DNA from: Rubellimicrobium arenae
Lineage (GTDB): Bacteria; Pseudomonadota; Alphaproteobacteria; Rhodobacterales; Rhodobacteraceae
Direction of reading: 5' to 3'
Assembly: GCF_017916275.1 (NCBI RefSeq)
Contig: NZ_JAFMST010000008.1
Location: 1-64,000 of the forward strand
Length of the DNA stretch: 64,000 nt
Positions 8,653 through 17,448 of the stretch are shown piece by piece (the first letter of the stretch is position 1; each line of letters begins with the position of its first letter). The translations under genes were made by a program, and so were the position numbers. The notes under the pieces are model-generated. The model was not told where the DNA came from, did not search any database, and was given only the letters and a program-made list of their open reading frames with translations.

Positions 8653-9563
8653 TCGCGCCCCAGTTCTCGGATGCGCTGGACGCCTGGCTCGGGCAGGGCC
8701 GGGCGCGCCGGGGACTGTCGGACAAGACCCTCGAGGCCTATCGGGCCGACCTCGTCGCCTTTCTCGCCTTCCTGACCGCCCATAACGGCGGGACCGAGGG
8801 GACGGCGGCGCTGGCGCGGCTGACAGCATCGGACCTGCGCGCCTTCATGGCCCACGAGCGGGCCCGCGGCCTGTCGGCCCGCTCCCTCGCGCGCAGGCTT
8901 TCGGCGGTGCGGGGCTTCTGCGGCTGGCTGGCCGACCGCGAGGGGTTCGATGCCACGGCGGCCCTGTCCGCCCGGGGACCGCGCCCCAAGGCCCGCCTGC
9001 CCCGCCCCCTCTCGCCCGAGGGGGCAAAGGACATGATCGACGCGGTCGAGGCCGAATCATCCGAGCCTTGGGTCGCGGCGCGCGACGCCGCCGTGGTCAC
9101 GCTGCTCTACGGACTGGGCCTGCGGATCTCCGAGGCCCTGGGCCTGACGGGCGCCCAGGCCGACCTGCCCGCCACGCTCCGCATCACCGGCAAGGGTGGC
9201 AAGGAACGGATCGTGCCGGTGCTGCCAGCGGCGCAGGCCGCGGTCGCGGACTATGCGCGGCTCTGCCCCTTCGGCCTGGACAGGGACGGCCCTCTCTTCC
9301 GTGGGGTGCGCGGCGGGCCTCTTTCGCCGCGCCTCGTGCAGCGGGCGATGGAACGGGCGCGCCTGCGGCTCGGGCTGCCTGCGACCGCGACCCCGCATGC
9401 CCTGCGCCACTCCTTCGCGACGCATCTGCTGGCCGCCGGAGGCGACCTCCGCGCGATCCAGGAGTTGCTGGGCCATGCGTCGCTATCCACCACCCAGGGC
9501 TACACGGCGGTCGAGGCGGCCCATCTCCTCGAGGTCTATGAACGGGCGCATCCCCGGGCCTGA
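8649..9563 (+). CDS. xerC: Site-specific tyrosine recombinase XerC
   Basis: A 304-residue tyrosine recombinase that resolves chromosome dimers with XerD at dif. The catalytic set is visible: Arg159 (GLGLRISEAL), Lys in GKGGKER (181-187), His250 and Arg253 (HALRHSFATHLL), His276 (LLGHASLSTT) and Tyr285. An N-terminal SAM-like core-binding domain covers residues 1-105. The ATG at 8649 overlaps the DUF484 stop, so the two are translationally coupled. DUF484 linkage and family features favour XerC over XerD. Confidence 0.93.
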   Translation: MIAPQFSDALDAWLGQGRARRGLSDKTLEAYRADLVAFLAFLTAHNGGTEGTAALARLTASDLRAFMAHERARGLSARSLARRLSAVRGFCGWLADREGFDATAALSARGPRPKARLPRPLSPEGAKDMIDAVEAESSEPWVAARDAAVVTLLYGLGLRISEALGLTGAQADLPATLRITGKGGKERIVPVLPAAQAAVADYARLCPFGLDRDGPLFRGVRGGPLSPRLVQRAMERARLRLGLPATATPHALRHSFATHLLAAGGDLRAIQELLGHASLSTTQGYTAVEAAHLLEVYERAHPRA

Positions 9564-9634
9564 ATCCAGCCGTTCCCGCCCTACAATTCCCAGGCTCGCT
9601 TCCCTATGTTCCTGGTGAAGGCGAAGGGGACATC

Positions 9635-11047
9635 ATGATCGGTTCGGTCACCGGGAGCGTCTGGCAGGCGACGCGCAACATGGCCGAGGCGGTCGTCGCC
9701 CCGTTCCAGGACCCGGTGATCCGATTGGGGGTCACGGGCCTGTCCCGCGCCGGCAAGACGGTCTTCATCACCTCGCTGGTCGCCAACCTGATGGACCGGG
9801 GGCGGATGCCCCAGCTTCGCGCGGCGGCCGAGGGGCGGGTCTTGGCCGCATGGCTCCAGCCGCAGCCCGACGACGTGGTGGCGCGCTTTGCCTACGAGGA
9901 TCACCTGGCCGCCCTGACCGCGCCCGATCCGCACTGGCCCGAGGGCACGCGCCGGGTGTCCGAGCTGCGCCTGTCGCTGCGCCTCGCCCCCACCGGCCTT
10001 CTGGGCGGACTGTCGGGTCCCCGCACCGTGCACATCGACATCGTGGACTATCCGGGGGAATGGCTGCTCGACCTCGGCCTGCTCGACCGCGACTATGCCA
10101 GCTGGTCCGAACGGGCCCTGGCAAAGGTTCGGCTCCGCCCTGGCGCGGAGGAATTCCTGGCGCGGCTCGACCGCATCGACGCCGCGGGCCCCCTCGACGA
10201 GGTGGCGCTCAAGGGCCTGGCCGACGCCTATGCGACGCATCTCCAGGTCGCGCGGGAGGCGGGCTATTCGGACTGCACGCCGGGGCGGTTCCTGCTGCCC
10301 GGCGACCTGGAGGGATCGCCGGTCCTGACCTTCGCGCCCCTGCCCCCCGTGCCCGAGCCCGCCCGGCGCTCCATGTGGCGCGAAAGCGAGCGGCGGTTCG
10401 AGGCCTACAAGCGGCTGGTGGTGAAGCCGTTCTTCCGCGAGCATTTCGCCCGGATCGACCGGCAGGTCGTGCTGGTGGACGTGCTGGGGGCGCTGGCCCG
10501 GGGACCGCAGGCCTTCGAGGACCTGAGGACTGCGATGGCCGACATCCTGACCGCCTTCAATCCGGGCGCCAGCGCCTGGCTCGCGCGGCTCCTTGGGCAG
10601 CGGCGGGTGGAGCGGATCCTGTTCGCCGCCACCAAGGCCGACCATCTGCACCATTCGCAGCACGCCAAGCTGACCACGCTCACCGAAGCCCTGCTGCGCG
10701 AGGCGCGCGACCGGGCCGAGTTCGCGGGCGCCGAGACGGAGGCCATGGCCATCGCCGCGCTGCGGACCACGGTCGAGGACCGGATCGCGCATGGCGGCGG
10801 GATGGTGGATGTCGTGCGGGGCCGGCTGCTGGGGTCGGGGCGGCAGGCGGCGCAGCATCCGGGCGACCTGCCCGAGGATCCGGGCCGGCTCCTGGCTCCG
10901 GCCCGCGCCGGGGCCGAAGCCTGGCCGTTGGAGGACTATGCCGTGCAGGACTTCGCGCCCGCGCCGCTGACCCTGCGCCCCGGCGAAGGGCCGCCGCATA
11001 TCCGGCTCGACAAGGCGGCCGAGTTCCTGATCGGGGACCGGCTGTGA
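9635..11047 (+). CDS. ycjX: YcjX-family P-loop protein (DUF463)
   Basis: A 470-residue protein with a P-loop GLSRAGKT at 35-42, followed by conserved DUF463 features (DIVDYPGEWLLDL, ATKADHLHHSQH). YcjX is linked to stress responses in enterobacteria and has a GTPase-like fold; its substrate is unclear. It is followed 51 bases later by its usual partner ycjF, so the two probably form an operon. Confidence 0.9.
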   Translation: MIGSVTGSVWQATRNMAEAVVAPFQDPVIRLGVTGLSRAGKTVFITSLVANLMDRGRMPQLRAAAEGRVLAAWLQPQPDDVVARFAYEDHLAALTAPDPHWPEGTRRVSELRLSLRLAPTGLLGGLSGPRTVHIDIVDYPGEWLLDLGLLDRDYASWSERALAKVRLRPGAEEFLARLDRIDAAGPLDEVALKGLADAYATHLQVAREAGYSDCTPGRFLLPGDLEGSPVLTFAPLPPVPEPARRSMWRESERRFEAYKRLVVKPFFREHFARIDRQVVLVDVLGALARGPQAFEDLRTAMADILTAFNPGASAWLARLLGQRRVERILFAATKADHLHHSQHAKLTTLTEALLREARDRAEFAGAETEAMAIAALRTTVEDRIAHGGGMVDVVRGRLLGSGRQAAQHPGDLPEDPGRLLAPARAGAEAWPLEDYAVQDFAPAPLTLRPGEGPPHIRLDKAAEFLIGDRL

Positions 11048-11098
11048 TGCGCCGCCCCGACGCGTCCAGCCGACCCTGACCGCAAGGGAGATGTTCCG

Positions 11099-12115
11099 AT
11101 GACCGACGCCCCCCGGCCCCGCGGTCCCGTCCTGATCGAGATCGAGGACGCCCCCCCGCCCACACCCGAATCGGCTCCGCCGGTCCCGGACATGCTGGCG
11201 GGGACCGCGCCACCGGCCATGGAACGGGCCATGCGCCTCGCGGCCAGGCCCCGCTCGCACCTGGGCGCCTGGTTCTGGTCGCTCCTTGCCAGCTTCCTCA
11301 CCTTCGCCCTGTCGCTGGCGGCCTGGGAATGGGTGACGTCGCTCCTCGATCGCCACCCGGTCCTGGGGATGATCGCGACCGTCCTGCTTCTGGGGCTCTG
11401 CGCCGTGGCGGTGGCCATAGCGGGACGCGAGGCGCTCGCCATCCGGCGTCTCGCGCGGATCGACTCCGTCCAGCGCGAGGCGGCCAGCGCGCTGGCCTCG
11501 GGCAGCCTCGATCAGGCCCGCGCGGTGACCGACGGGCTGGTCCGGATCTACGCCGGCCGGGATGGGCTGAGCTGGGCCTCGGCGCGCCTCGTGGAGCGGC
11601 AGGGCGACATCTTCGATGCGGACGGCCTCCTGCGCCTGGCCGAGCGGGAGTTGCTGGGCCCCCTCGACCTGGCGGCCGAACGCGAGGTCGCCGGCGCGGC
11701 GCGGCAGGTCGCGGCGGTGACGGCGGTCATCCCGCTGCCGCTGGCGGATGTCGCGACCGCCCTGGGCGCCAATCTCCGGATGATCCGGCGGATCGCCGAG
11801 ATCTATGGCGGGCGCTCGGGCACGCTGGGGTCCTGGCGGCTCGTCAAGGGCGTGATGACGCATCTGGTGGCGACAGGCGCCGTGGCGGTCGGGGATGACC
11901 TCATCCACGGCGTCGCAGGGGGCACGGTGCTGGCCCGGCTGTCGCGGCGGTTCGGCGAAGGGGTGGTGAACGGCGCGCTGACCGCCCGCGTGGGCATCGC
12001 GGCGATCGAGGTCTGCCGGCCGCTTCCCTTCCTCGCCCGGGAGGCGCCCAGCGTCACGGGCATCCTGGGCGGCGCCCTCAAGGGCCTGTTCGGCCGCGGA
12101 AGCGGTGAGGACTGA
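11099..12115 (+). CDS. ycjF: YcjF-family inner-membrane protein (DUF697)
   Basis: A 338-residue membrane protein of the TIGR01620/DUF697 family. A disordered Pro-rich N-terminus precedes two hydrophobic helices at about 60-80 and 85-107. The C-terminal DUF697 region includes PLPLADVATALGANLRMIRR and a Gly-rich amphipathic stretch. It pairs with ycjX upstream. The stop codon lies in a small tandem repeat (see 12106-12126). Confidence 0.86.
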   Translation: MTDAPRPRGPVLIEIEDAPPPTPESAPPVPDMLAGTAPPAMERAMRLAARPRSHLGAWFWSLLASFLTFALSLAAWEWVTSLLDRHPVLGMIATVLLLGLCAVAVAIAGREALAIRRLARIDSVQREAASALASGSLDQARAVTDGLVRIYAGRDGLSWASARLVERQGDIFDADGLLRLAERELLGPLDLAAEREVAGAARQVAAVTAVIPLPLADVATALGANLRMIRRIAEIYGGRSGTLGSWRLVKGVMTHLVATGAVAVGDDLIHGVAGGTVLARLSRRFGEGVVNGALTARVGIAAIEVCRPLPFLAREAPSVTGILGGALKGLFGRGSGED

Positions 12116-12126
12116 GGACTGAGGAC
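12106..12126. repeat. TGAGGAC tandem repeat across the ycjF stop
   Basis: Three perfect copies of TGAGGAC end to end. The middle copy supplies the ycjF stop TGA. A seven-base unit changes frame when gained or lost, so slippage here would alter the last codons of YcjF. Confidence 0.7.
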
Positions 12127-12213
12127 CGCAGCCGACCTCTCGGCGTCAGGCCCGGCTCCTCGGAGCAGGGTCACGAGTGAGGGACATAGTCCCCGGGACG
12201 GAGGGCACGGGGG

Positions 12214-13038
12214 TCACCCGGCCCCGGCCAGGGCGCGCAGGGTCTGGTCCAGCGCCACCTCGCCCCCCGGTGTCCAGCCCAGGGCGCGCAGCCGGGCGCA
12301 ATCCATGACGTTCGGCACCTTGACCGAAGCCGCCGGCCGCTGTCCTTCGACCCCTGTGATCCCTGACCACCGGTCCAGCAGGTCCCGGCGGTCGAGCACG
12401 AGGTCCGAGCAGTTGTAGGCCCCCGGAGCAGCGTCCAGCAGCAGCAGGACCGCCCGGGCAAGATCGGCGCCGTGCACCTCGGTCCCGCAGGCTGGGGCGA
12501 TCTCGCCACCTTGGGCGAAGCTGTCGAAGAGGTCGGCCCATTTGTGGCGCTGCCCCGGCGCGGGCGGGCCATAGACCCCCGTCGCGCGCAGGCTGGTTCC
12601 GCCCAGACTGGCCAGCGCCTCCTCGGCCCGGAGCTTCACCTGCCCATAAAGGCTGTCGGGCGCGAGAGGGAGATCTTCGGTCAGGAGGCTGCCGGCCGGA
12701 AACCCGTCGTACACGGCACGGGAGGACAGGAACACGGTCCGGCGCCCCCGGGCTTCCTCGAAGAGCCGCAGGGTGCCGTCGAGGTTGGTCCGGAGGAACC
12801 CCGCGGGATCATCCCCTTCCCCACCGCGATAGCGTCCGGGGACATGGGCGAACGCGGCATGGACCAGGGCATCGCAATCGTCGAAAGGCGCGGGGTCGTG
12901 GAAGGTCCAGGGGCGGTGCTCCCCCCCGTGCGGGGAAGGGGACCGGCCAAGCGCCACGACCTGATGCCCGGCGGCCAGGGCCCCGGCGACGATGAACTGG
13001 CCCACGAGCCCGGTCGCCCCCGTGACCGCGATCCTCAT
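12214..13038 (-). CDS. sqdC: SqdC-type NAD-dependent epimerase/reductase, sulfolipid operon
   Basis: A 274-residue extended short-chain dehydrogenase. The nucleotide motif is TGATGLVG at 6-13; SSRAVYDG and YGQVK supply the Ser and YxxxK catalytic residues. It is the third gene of sqdB-sqdD-sqdC, as in Rhodobacter sphaeroides, where sqdC loss causes build-up of a sulfoquinovosyl-dihydroxyacetone intermediate. The name depends on this context; on sequence alone it is an NAD-dependent epimerase-family protein. Confidence 0.75.
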   Translation of the reverse strand: MRIAVTGATGLVGQFIVAGALAAGHQVVALGRSPSPHGGEHRPWTFHDPAPFDDCDALVHAAFAHVPGRYRGGEGDDPAGFLRTNLDGTLRLFEEARGRRTVFLSSRAVYDGFPAGSLLTEDLPLAPDSLYGQVKLRAEEALASLGGTSLRATGVYGPPAPGQRHKWADLFDSFAQGGEIAPACGTEVHGADLARAVLLLLDAAPGAYNCSDLVLDRRDLLDRWSGITGVEGQRPAASVKVPNVMDCARLRALGWTPGGEVALDQTLRALAGAG

Positions 13039-13098
13039 TGGGGCCGCCCCTCTGCGCCCGGGGGGGGCCGGTCGGGGGCGCCCGGTTCGGGGACCATG

Positions 13099-13899
13099 CT
13101 AGGCGGGTCCAGGCAGGGCGGACAGGTCCGGAATGTCCCCCTCGCCCGCATAGCCCCGCCACAGGTCGATCAGGGGCCGCAGCCGGTCGGCCTTGGCGTG
13201 ATCCTCCCAGGGCTTCTCGTACTGGTAGTGGACCACATGGACCGAAGCCCAGTCCCAGAGCCCCGGCAGGTTGAACCAGACATACTGGAGCATGTTGTAA
13301 ATGACCGGCAGGCCGTGCCAGTCCGGGAAGGCCGACTGCAGGAAAGTCTGGTCGGTCCGCTTCCAGAAGGCCCCCGGCACGTCGAGCTGGCCCAGCAGCC
13401 GGTCGAAGGTCGCCGCCGAGGGTCGGGCCGTGAACACCCCGGAGTTCATGCGGTGGAAGTCCGCCAGCCCTTCATAGACGTTCGGAGCCGCGCAGAGTTC
13501 GGGATAGTCGAAAAGCCGGTCGATGTTCCGCACCACCAGCGTGTCGGCGTCGAGGAAGACGACCCGGTCGTAGGGCAGCTGCCACAGCCGCAGCTTGGCG
13601 AAGTTGTCGAGCGGCGTGTGGAACGGCGGCTTGGTTCCCTTGGTGAACGGGTTGAGGCCGTGGATCCGGTCCTTCTGGTGAGCGGCGTTGAACGCCTCGG
13701 AGGTGGGCAGGAGGTCCACCTCCACCAGCCGCGCGCCGCGGTCGGCCAGCGGGGCCAGCGCCGCGGCAGGGACCCCGCCGGTGTGCATCACCACCCGATC
13801 CGCCGTGGTGCCCGTCAGGGCCAGCGACCGCAGCAGGGCCCCCGCCCCCAGCGCGAATTCCGCATTGGTGACGAGGGTGACGTAGGCGCGCGAGGTCAC
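13099..13899 (-). CDS. sqdD: SqdD-type glycosyltransferase family 8, sulfoquinovosyl transfer
   Basis: A 266-residue glycogenin-like GT8 enzyme. The metal-binding DAD motif lies in VVFLDADTLVVRNID; YVTLVTNAEFALGAGALLRS at the N-terminus and the SGVFTARPS segment are also typical. In Rhodobacter, SqdD is proposed to transfer sulfoquinovose from UDP-sulfoquinovose to the lipid acceptor. Its ATG overlaps the sqdB stop by four bases. The protein has no membrane helix. Confidence 0.82.
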   Translation of the reverse strand: MTSRAYVTLVTNAEFALGAGALLRSLALTGTTADRVVMHTGGVPAAALAPLADRGARLVEVDLLPTSEAFNAAHQKDRIHGLNPFTKGTKPPFHTPLDNFAKLRLWQLPYDRVVFLDADTLVVRNIDRLFDYPELCAAPNVYEGLADFHRMNSGVFTARPSAATFDRLLGQLDVPGAFWKRTDQTFLQSAFPDWHGLPVIYNMLQYVWFNLPGLWDWASVHVVHYQYEKPWEDHAKADRLRPLIDLWRGYAGEGDIPDLSALPGPA

Positions 13900-15113
13900 G
13901 ATGCCGGTCGAAGCGCCTGACGCTCGGGGTCGCGATCGACCTGCGCGGCCAGCTCCTTGGTCCAGGCCGAGACGGCGGGCACGCGCGAGCGGTCGATGCG
14001 GTGCGCGAACTTCTTCGCCACGTCCACCACCTCGCTCAGGAGCCCTTCCTCAAGCCGGATGGGATTGAGCCCCAGAGCGAGGAACTGGTCGTTCTTGACG
14101 ATCAGCTCGTTCTCGTCGGCTTCCTTGCGGGGGTTGGGCAGGTAGGCCACCTTGGCCCCCGTCAGCCGCGCCACCATCTCCGCGAGGTCGCGGACGCGGT
14201 GCGTTTCGGTCATCTGGTTGAAGATCCGCACGCGGTCGCCGCGCTTGGGCGGGTCCTTGAGCGCGAGCTCGATGCAGCGGACGGAGTCCTGGATGTGGAT
14301 GAAGGCCCGGGTCTGGCCGCCGGTGCCGTGGACGGTCAGCGGGTAGTCGATGGCTGCCTGGATCAGGAAGCGGTTCAGCACCGTGCCGTAGTCGCCGTCA
14401 TAATCGAAGCGGTTGACGAGCTGCGCGTGCCGCCGGGTCTGGTCGGTGTGCGTGCCCCAGACAATGCCCTGGTGCAGGTCGGTGATCCGCAGCGCGTCGT
14501 TCTGGGCGTAGAACTGGAACAGGATCTGATCGAGGCTCTTGGTCATGTGGTAGACCGAGCCGGGGCGCGTCGGATAGAGGATCTGCTGCGCCTTCTTTCC
14601 GTCGGGCGTGTCGATCTCGACGTCGAGGTAACCTTCGGGGATCGGCGCGCCGACGCTGGAATACCCATAGACGCCCATGGTCCCCAGGTGGACGAGATGC
14701 GCGTCGATTCCGGTCTCCACCAGGGCGGCCAGGACGTGGTGGGTGGCGCCCACGTTGTTGTCCACCGTGTAGACCTTGTGGCGGTCGGTCTTCATCGAAT
14801 AGGGCGCGGCCCGCTGCTCGGCGAAGTGGATGACCGCGTCCGGGCGGTATTCGGCGAACCACTGCTTGAGCCGCTCATACTCGGTGGCGAGGTTGAGGAG
14901 GTGGAAGCGCAGGGTCTTGCCCGTGACCTCCTTCCAGATGCGGCACCGCTCCTGGATGGAGTCCATCGGGGTCAGGGACTGGACGCCGAGTTCCGTGTCG
15001 ATCCAGCGGCGCGAGAGGTTGTCGACGATGTGGACCTCGTGGCCCGCATTGGACAGATGCAGGCAGGTGGGCCATCCCACGAAGCCGTCGCCGCCGAGGA
15101 TCGCGATCTTCAT
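13896..15113 (-). CDS. sqdB: UDP-sulfoquinovose synthase SqdB
   Basis: A 405-residue SDR-family enzyme that makes UDP-sulfoquinovose from UDP-glucose and sulfite, the head-group donor of plant-type sulfolipid. It starts MKIAILGGDGFVGWPTCLHL, with RRWIDTELGVQSL, HFAEQRAAPYSM and YHMTKSLDQ (YxxxK) as in SQD1 proteins. The ATG at 15113 gives the usual family length; the open frame to 15206 is not conserved-looking. First gene of sqdBDC, all tightly packed. Confidence 0.96.
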   Translation of the reverse strand: MKIAILGGDGFVGWPTCLHLSNAGHEVHIVDNLSRRWIDTELGVQSLTPMDSIQERCRIWKEVTGKTLRFHLLNLATEYERLKQWFAEYRPDAVIHFAEQRAAPYSMKTDRHKVYTVDNNVGATHHVLAALVETGIDAHLVHLGTMGVYGYSSVGAPIPEGYLDVEIDTPDGKKAQQILYPTRPGSVYHMTKSLDQILFQFYAQNDALRITDLHQGIVWGTHTDQTRRHAQLVNRFDYDGDYGTVLNRFLIQAAIDYPLTVHGTGGQTRAFIHIQDSVRCIELALKDPPKRGDRVRIFNQMTETHRVRDLAEMVARLTGAKVAYLPNPRKEADENELIVKNDQFLALGLNPIRLEEGLLSEVVDVAKKFAHRIDRSRVPAVSAWTKELAAQVDRDPERQALRPAS

Positions 15114-15272
15114 GCCAGAACTCCGCTTGCCGCCCGCATCGCGCGGACGGGTTTTCCTTAAAGGAATGACGCCAGAAGGTCCATGAGGGTTTCCCGGCGC
15201 CCCCATGTCGAAACCGAATGACGCTGCGATGCAAGGGGCCGGAGAAGACAGGCCGTCGGGTCCCCCGGGTTG

Positions 15273-16268
15273 TCAGGCCCGGAACTCCAGGGTGGTCGAG
15301 GTCCCGTCCGGGCCTGCCCGCACCGAGATCTCGCCCCCGAGCTCGGACGCGAAGGCGTCGATGAGGCTTTGGCCGATCCCCTCGTCCTCGCTGCCCTCCG
15401 CCTCCCCGCAGCGGTCGTCGGACACGACGAGCCGGCACAGGCCGTCCAGGTACGACAGCGCCACATGGATGGTTCCGGCCCGGCCCCGAGCAAAGGCGTG
15501 CCTGGCGGCGTTGCTCAGAAGCTCGTTCACGACCAGCCCGAGCGGAACGGCCAGCCGGGTCGGCAGGGTCAGCGAGGCGAGATCGGCCGAAACCGAAAGC
15601 GGCCCTGCCGCCCCCATCGCGTCGCGGAAGCTGGCCACGTTGCCGCCGATGTACTCGGCCACGTCGATCCGGTCGATCTGCGAGACGCCGTCGAGCCGCC
15701 GATAGAGCGCCGCCAAGGCCTGGATGCGCCCCTGGAGCCGTTCGAGCGGCGGGCGCGCGCCTTCGGGAGCCGCCCGCCGTTCCATGGCCACGATCGCCGA
15801 GATCGAGGCGAAGCTGTTCATCACCCGATGGTTCAACTCCTTGAGCAGGTTCTGGGCATGCTCCAGGGCGGCGGCCTGGTCCGCCTCGAGGCGACGCAGG
15901 TCCGTCAGGTCGCGCAACAGCAGGGCAAAGCAGCCCGGCGCGTTCACGGGTGCGGCCAACACCTCGTAGTCGCGCCCGGTGACCAGCGAGGTTTCCTTGA
16001 AGCGCAGGGGCTCCCCTCCCTGGGCCACGCGGCCGTAAAGCTCGATCCACTTGGGCTCCAGCGTCGGGACGAGGTCCAATGCCGTGCGGCCCTGGGCGTC
16101 CTCGAACCCGGTCAGTTCCTGGAACCGGCGGTTCACCCGGAGGAACCGGTAGTCCGCTGGACGGCCTTCTGGGTCCGTGATGATGGAGCAGACGGCGAAG
16201 GCGTCCTCCAGGAACGCCGCAATCGCTTCGAAAGCCGTGTCGTCGACCATGGCCATGCGTTGGAACAT
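15273..16268 (-). CDS. Soluble PAS sensor histidine kinase, HisKA_2/HWE type
   Basis: A 331-residue cytoplasmic kinase with no membrane helix. A PAS domain covers about residues 8-125 (RFLRVNRRFQELTGFED; FALLLRDLTDLRRLE). The dimerisation/phosphoacceptor region is LKELNHRVMNSFASISAIV, with His in NHR. The ATPase domain has the N-box VVNELLSNAARHAF. Architecture resembles blue-light or general-stress HWE kinases, but the PAS lacks the LOV NCRFLQ cysteine motif. No response regulator is adjacent. Start at ATG 16268, with AAGGG seven bases upstream; further in-frame ATGs lie 12 and 18 bases later. Confidence 0.87.
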   Translation of the reverse strand: MFQRMAMVDDTAFEAIAAFLEDAFAVCSIITDPEGRPADYRFLRVNRRFQELTGFEDAQGRTALDLVPTLEPKWIELYGRVAQGGEPLRFKETSLVTGRDYEVLAAPVNAPGCFALLLRDLTDLRRLEADQAAALEHAQNLLKELNHRVMNSFASISAIVAMERRAAPEGARPPLERLQGRIQALAALYRRLDGVSQIDRIDVAEYIGGNVASFRDAMGAAGPLSVSADLASLTLPTRLAVPLGLVVNELLSNAARHAFARGRAGTIHVALSYLDGLCRLVVSDDRCGEAEGSEDEGIGQSLIDAFASELGGEISVRAGPDGTSTTLEFRA

Positions 16269-16455
16269 CGTTGCACCCTTGGCCGCACCCTGGGCCGGCC
16301 CGCCGACCGGGCCGGGCCACCGCCAGCACGGGCCACCCACCAGAACATCATCTCCTGGTTGATCCATGGCACAGGCGATGCGTTCGGCCCACAGGATTCC
16401 GGCCCCCCGGCATCGATTTCGACGCCGCGGGCAGTTCCTTGCCGAGACTCCGGCG

Positions 16456-17448
16456 TCAGCCCGCCCTGGGGCGGATCACCCGACGCCGCAACGACCGAAG
16501 GCGCGCCTCCCTGAGGCCGTCCAGGAACACCGCGACCAGGATCACCGCGCCCTGGAGCAGAGGCTGGAGGTAGAGGTTGACGCCCGAGAACACGAGCCCC
16601 GCCTTGACGGCCTGGATCGTGATCGCGCCCAGCACCGCGCTGCCCGCCCCGCCGATCCCGCCGAAGAGCGACGCCCCGCCCAGGACGGCCGCGGCGATGA
16701 CGTCGAACTCCCGTCCTTCGCCGAAGCCCGCATCGAGCCGCCCGATCTGCGAGATGAGCACGAAGCCCGACAGCGCGGCGAGCGTGCCGGAGATGACGTA
16801 GACGCCCGCCTGGATGCGCCGGACCGGCAGCCCGGCCTTCTGCGCGGCCAGGGGGTCGTTGCCGAAGGCGTAGACGTGCCGCCCGAAGACCGTGTGGCGC
16901 AGGATGACGTGCGCGGCCGCCGCGATGATCGCGAAGATGACGATGGGCACGGGCACGCCCAATACCGAGGCCAGGCCGAAGCCCCTGAGGCTGTCCGGAA
17001 AGTCGAGCTGACGGGACTCCACCAGCCAGGTGCCGAAGCCACGATACAGGAACAGCGTGGCCAGCGTGACGATGAAGGGGATCACGCGCAGGCCGACGAT
17101 GAAGACGGCGTTGATCGCCCCCAGCACCGCCCCGGTCGCCACGCAGGCCAAGAGCCCGAGCGCCACTCCCACGCCCGCGTCGCGCATCAGCAGGCCCGCG
17201 ACCAGCGGCCCCAGATACATGACCGAGCCCACCGACAGGTCGATGCCCGCCGTCAGCAGCACGAAGACCATGCCCACGGCGGCGATGCCGATGAAGCTCG
17301 ATTGCTTGATGATGTTGGCAAGACTGTCGGGCGCCAGAAAACCGGGGGTCAGCGCGCCGAAGATCAGCACGATGGCGACCAGCATCAGCACCGCCCCCAT
17401 CCGGGTGGCGAGGTCGAGCGCGCCCTGCGGCGAGACGGCGGCGGTCAT
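16456..17448 (-). CDS. Sugar ABC transporter permease (second permease)
   Basis: A 330-residue RbsC/YjfF-type permease with about nine hydrophobic helices and the family motif TAGIDLSVGSVMYL. It includes the FGRHVYAFGNDPLAAQKAGLPV loop that contacts the ATPase. Its start overlaps the upstream ATPase stop by four bases, and it is the last gene of the transporter. Two distinct permeases plus a double ATPase resemble the YtfQRT-YjfF furanose importer layout. Confidence 0.9.
   Translation of the reverse strand: MTAAVSPQGALDLATRMGAVLMLVAIVLIFGALTPGFLAPDSLANIIKQSSFIGIAAVGMVFVLLTAGIDLSVGSVMYLGPLVAGLLMRDAGVGVALGLLACVATGAVLGAINAVFIVGLRVIPFIVTLATLFLYRGFGTWLVESRQLDFPDSLRGFGLASVLGVPVPIVIFAIIAAAAHVILRHTVFGRHVYAFGNDPLAAQKAGLPVRRIQAGVYVISGTLAALSGFVLISQIGRLDAGFGEGREFDVIAAAVLGGASLFGGIGGAGSAVLGAITIQAVKAGLVFSGVNLYLQPLLQGAVILVAVFLDGLREARLRSLRRRVIRPRAG

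Noticed and set aside
15273-16268. The PAS kinase as a LOV blue-light receptor
   Set aside because: The architecture fits, but the photoactive cysteine motif (NCRFLQ) is absent.
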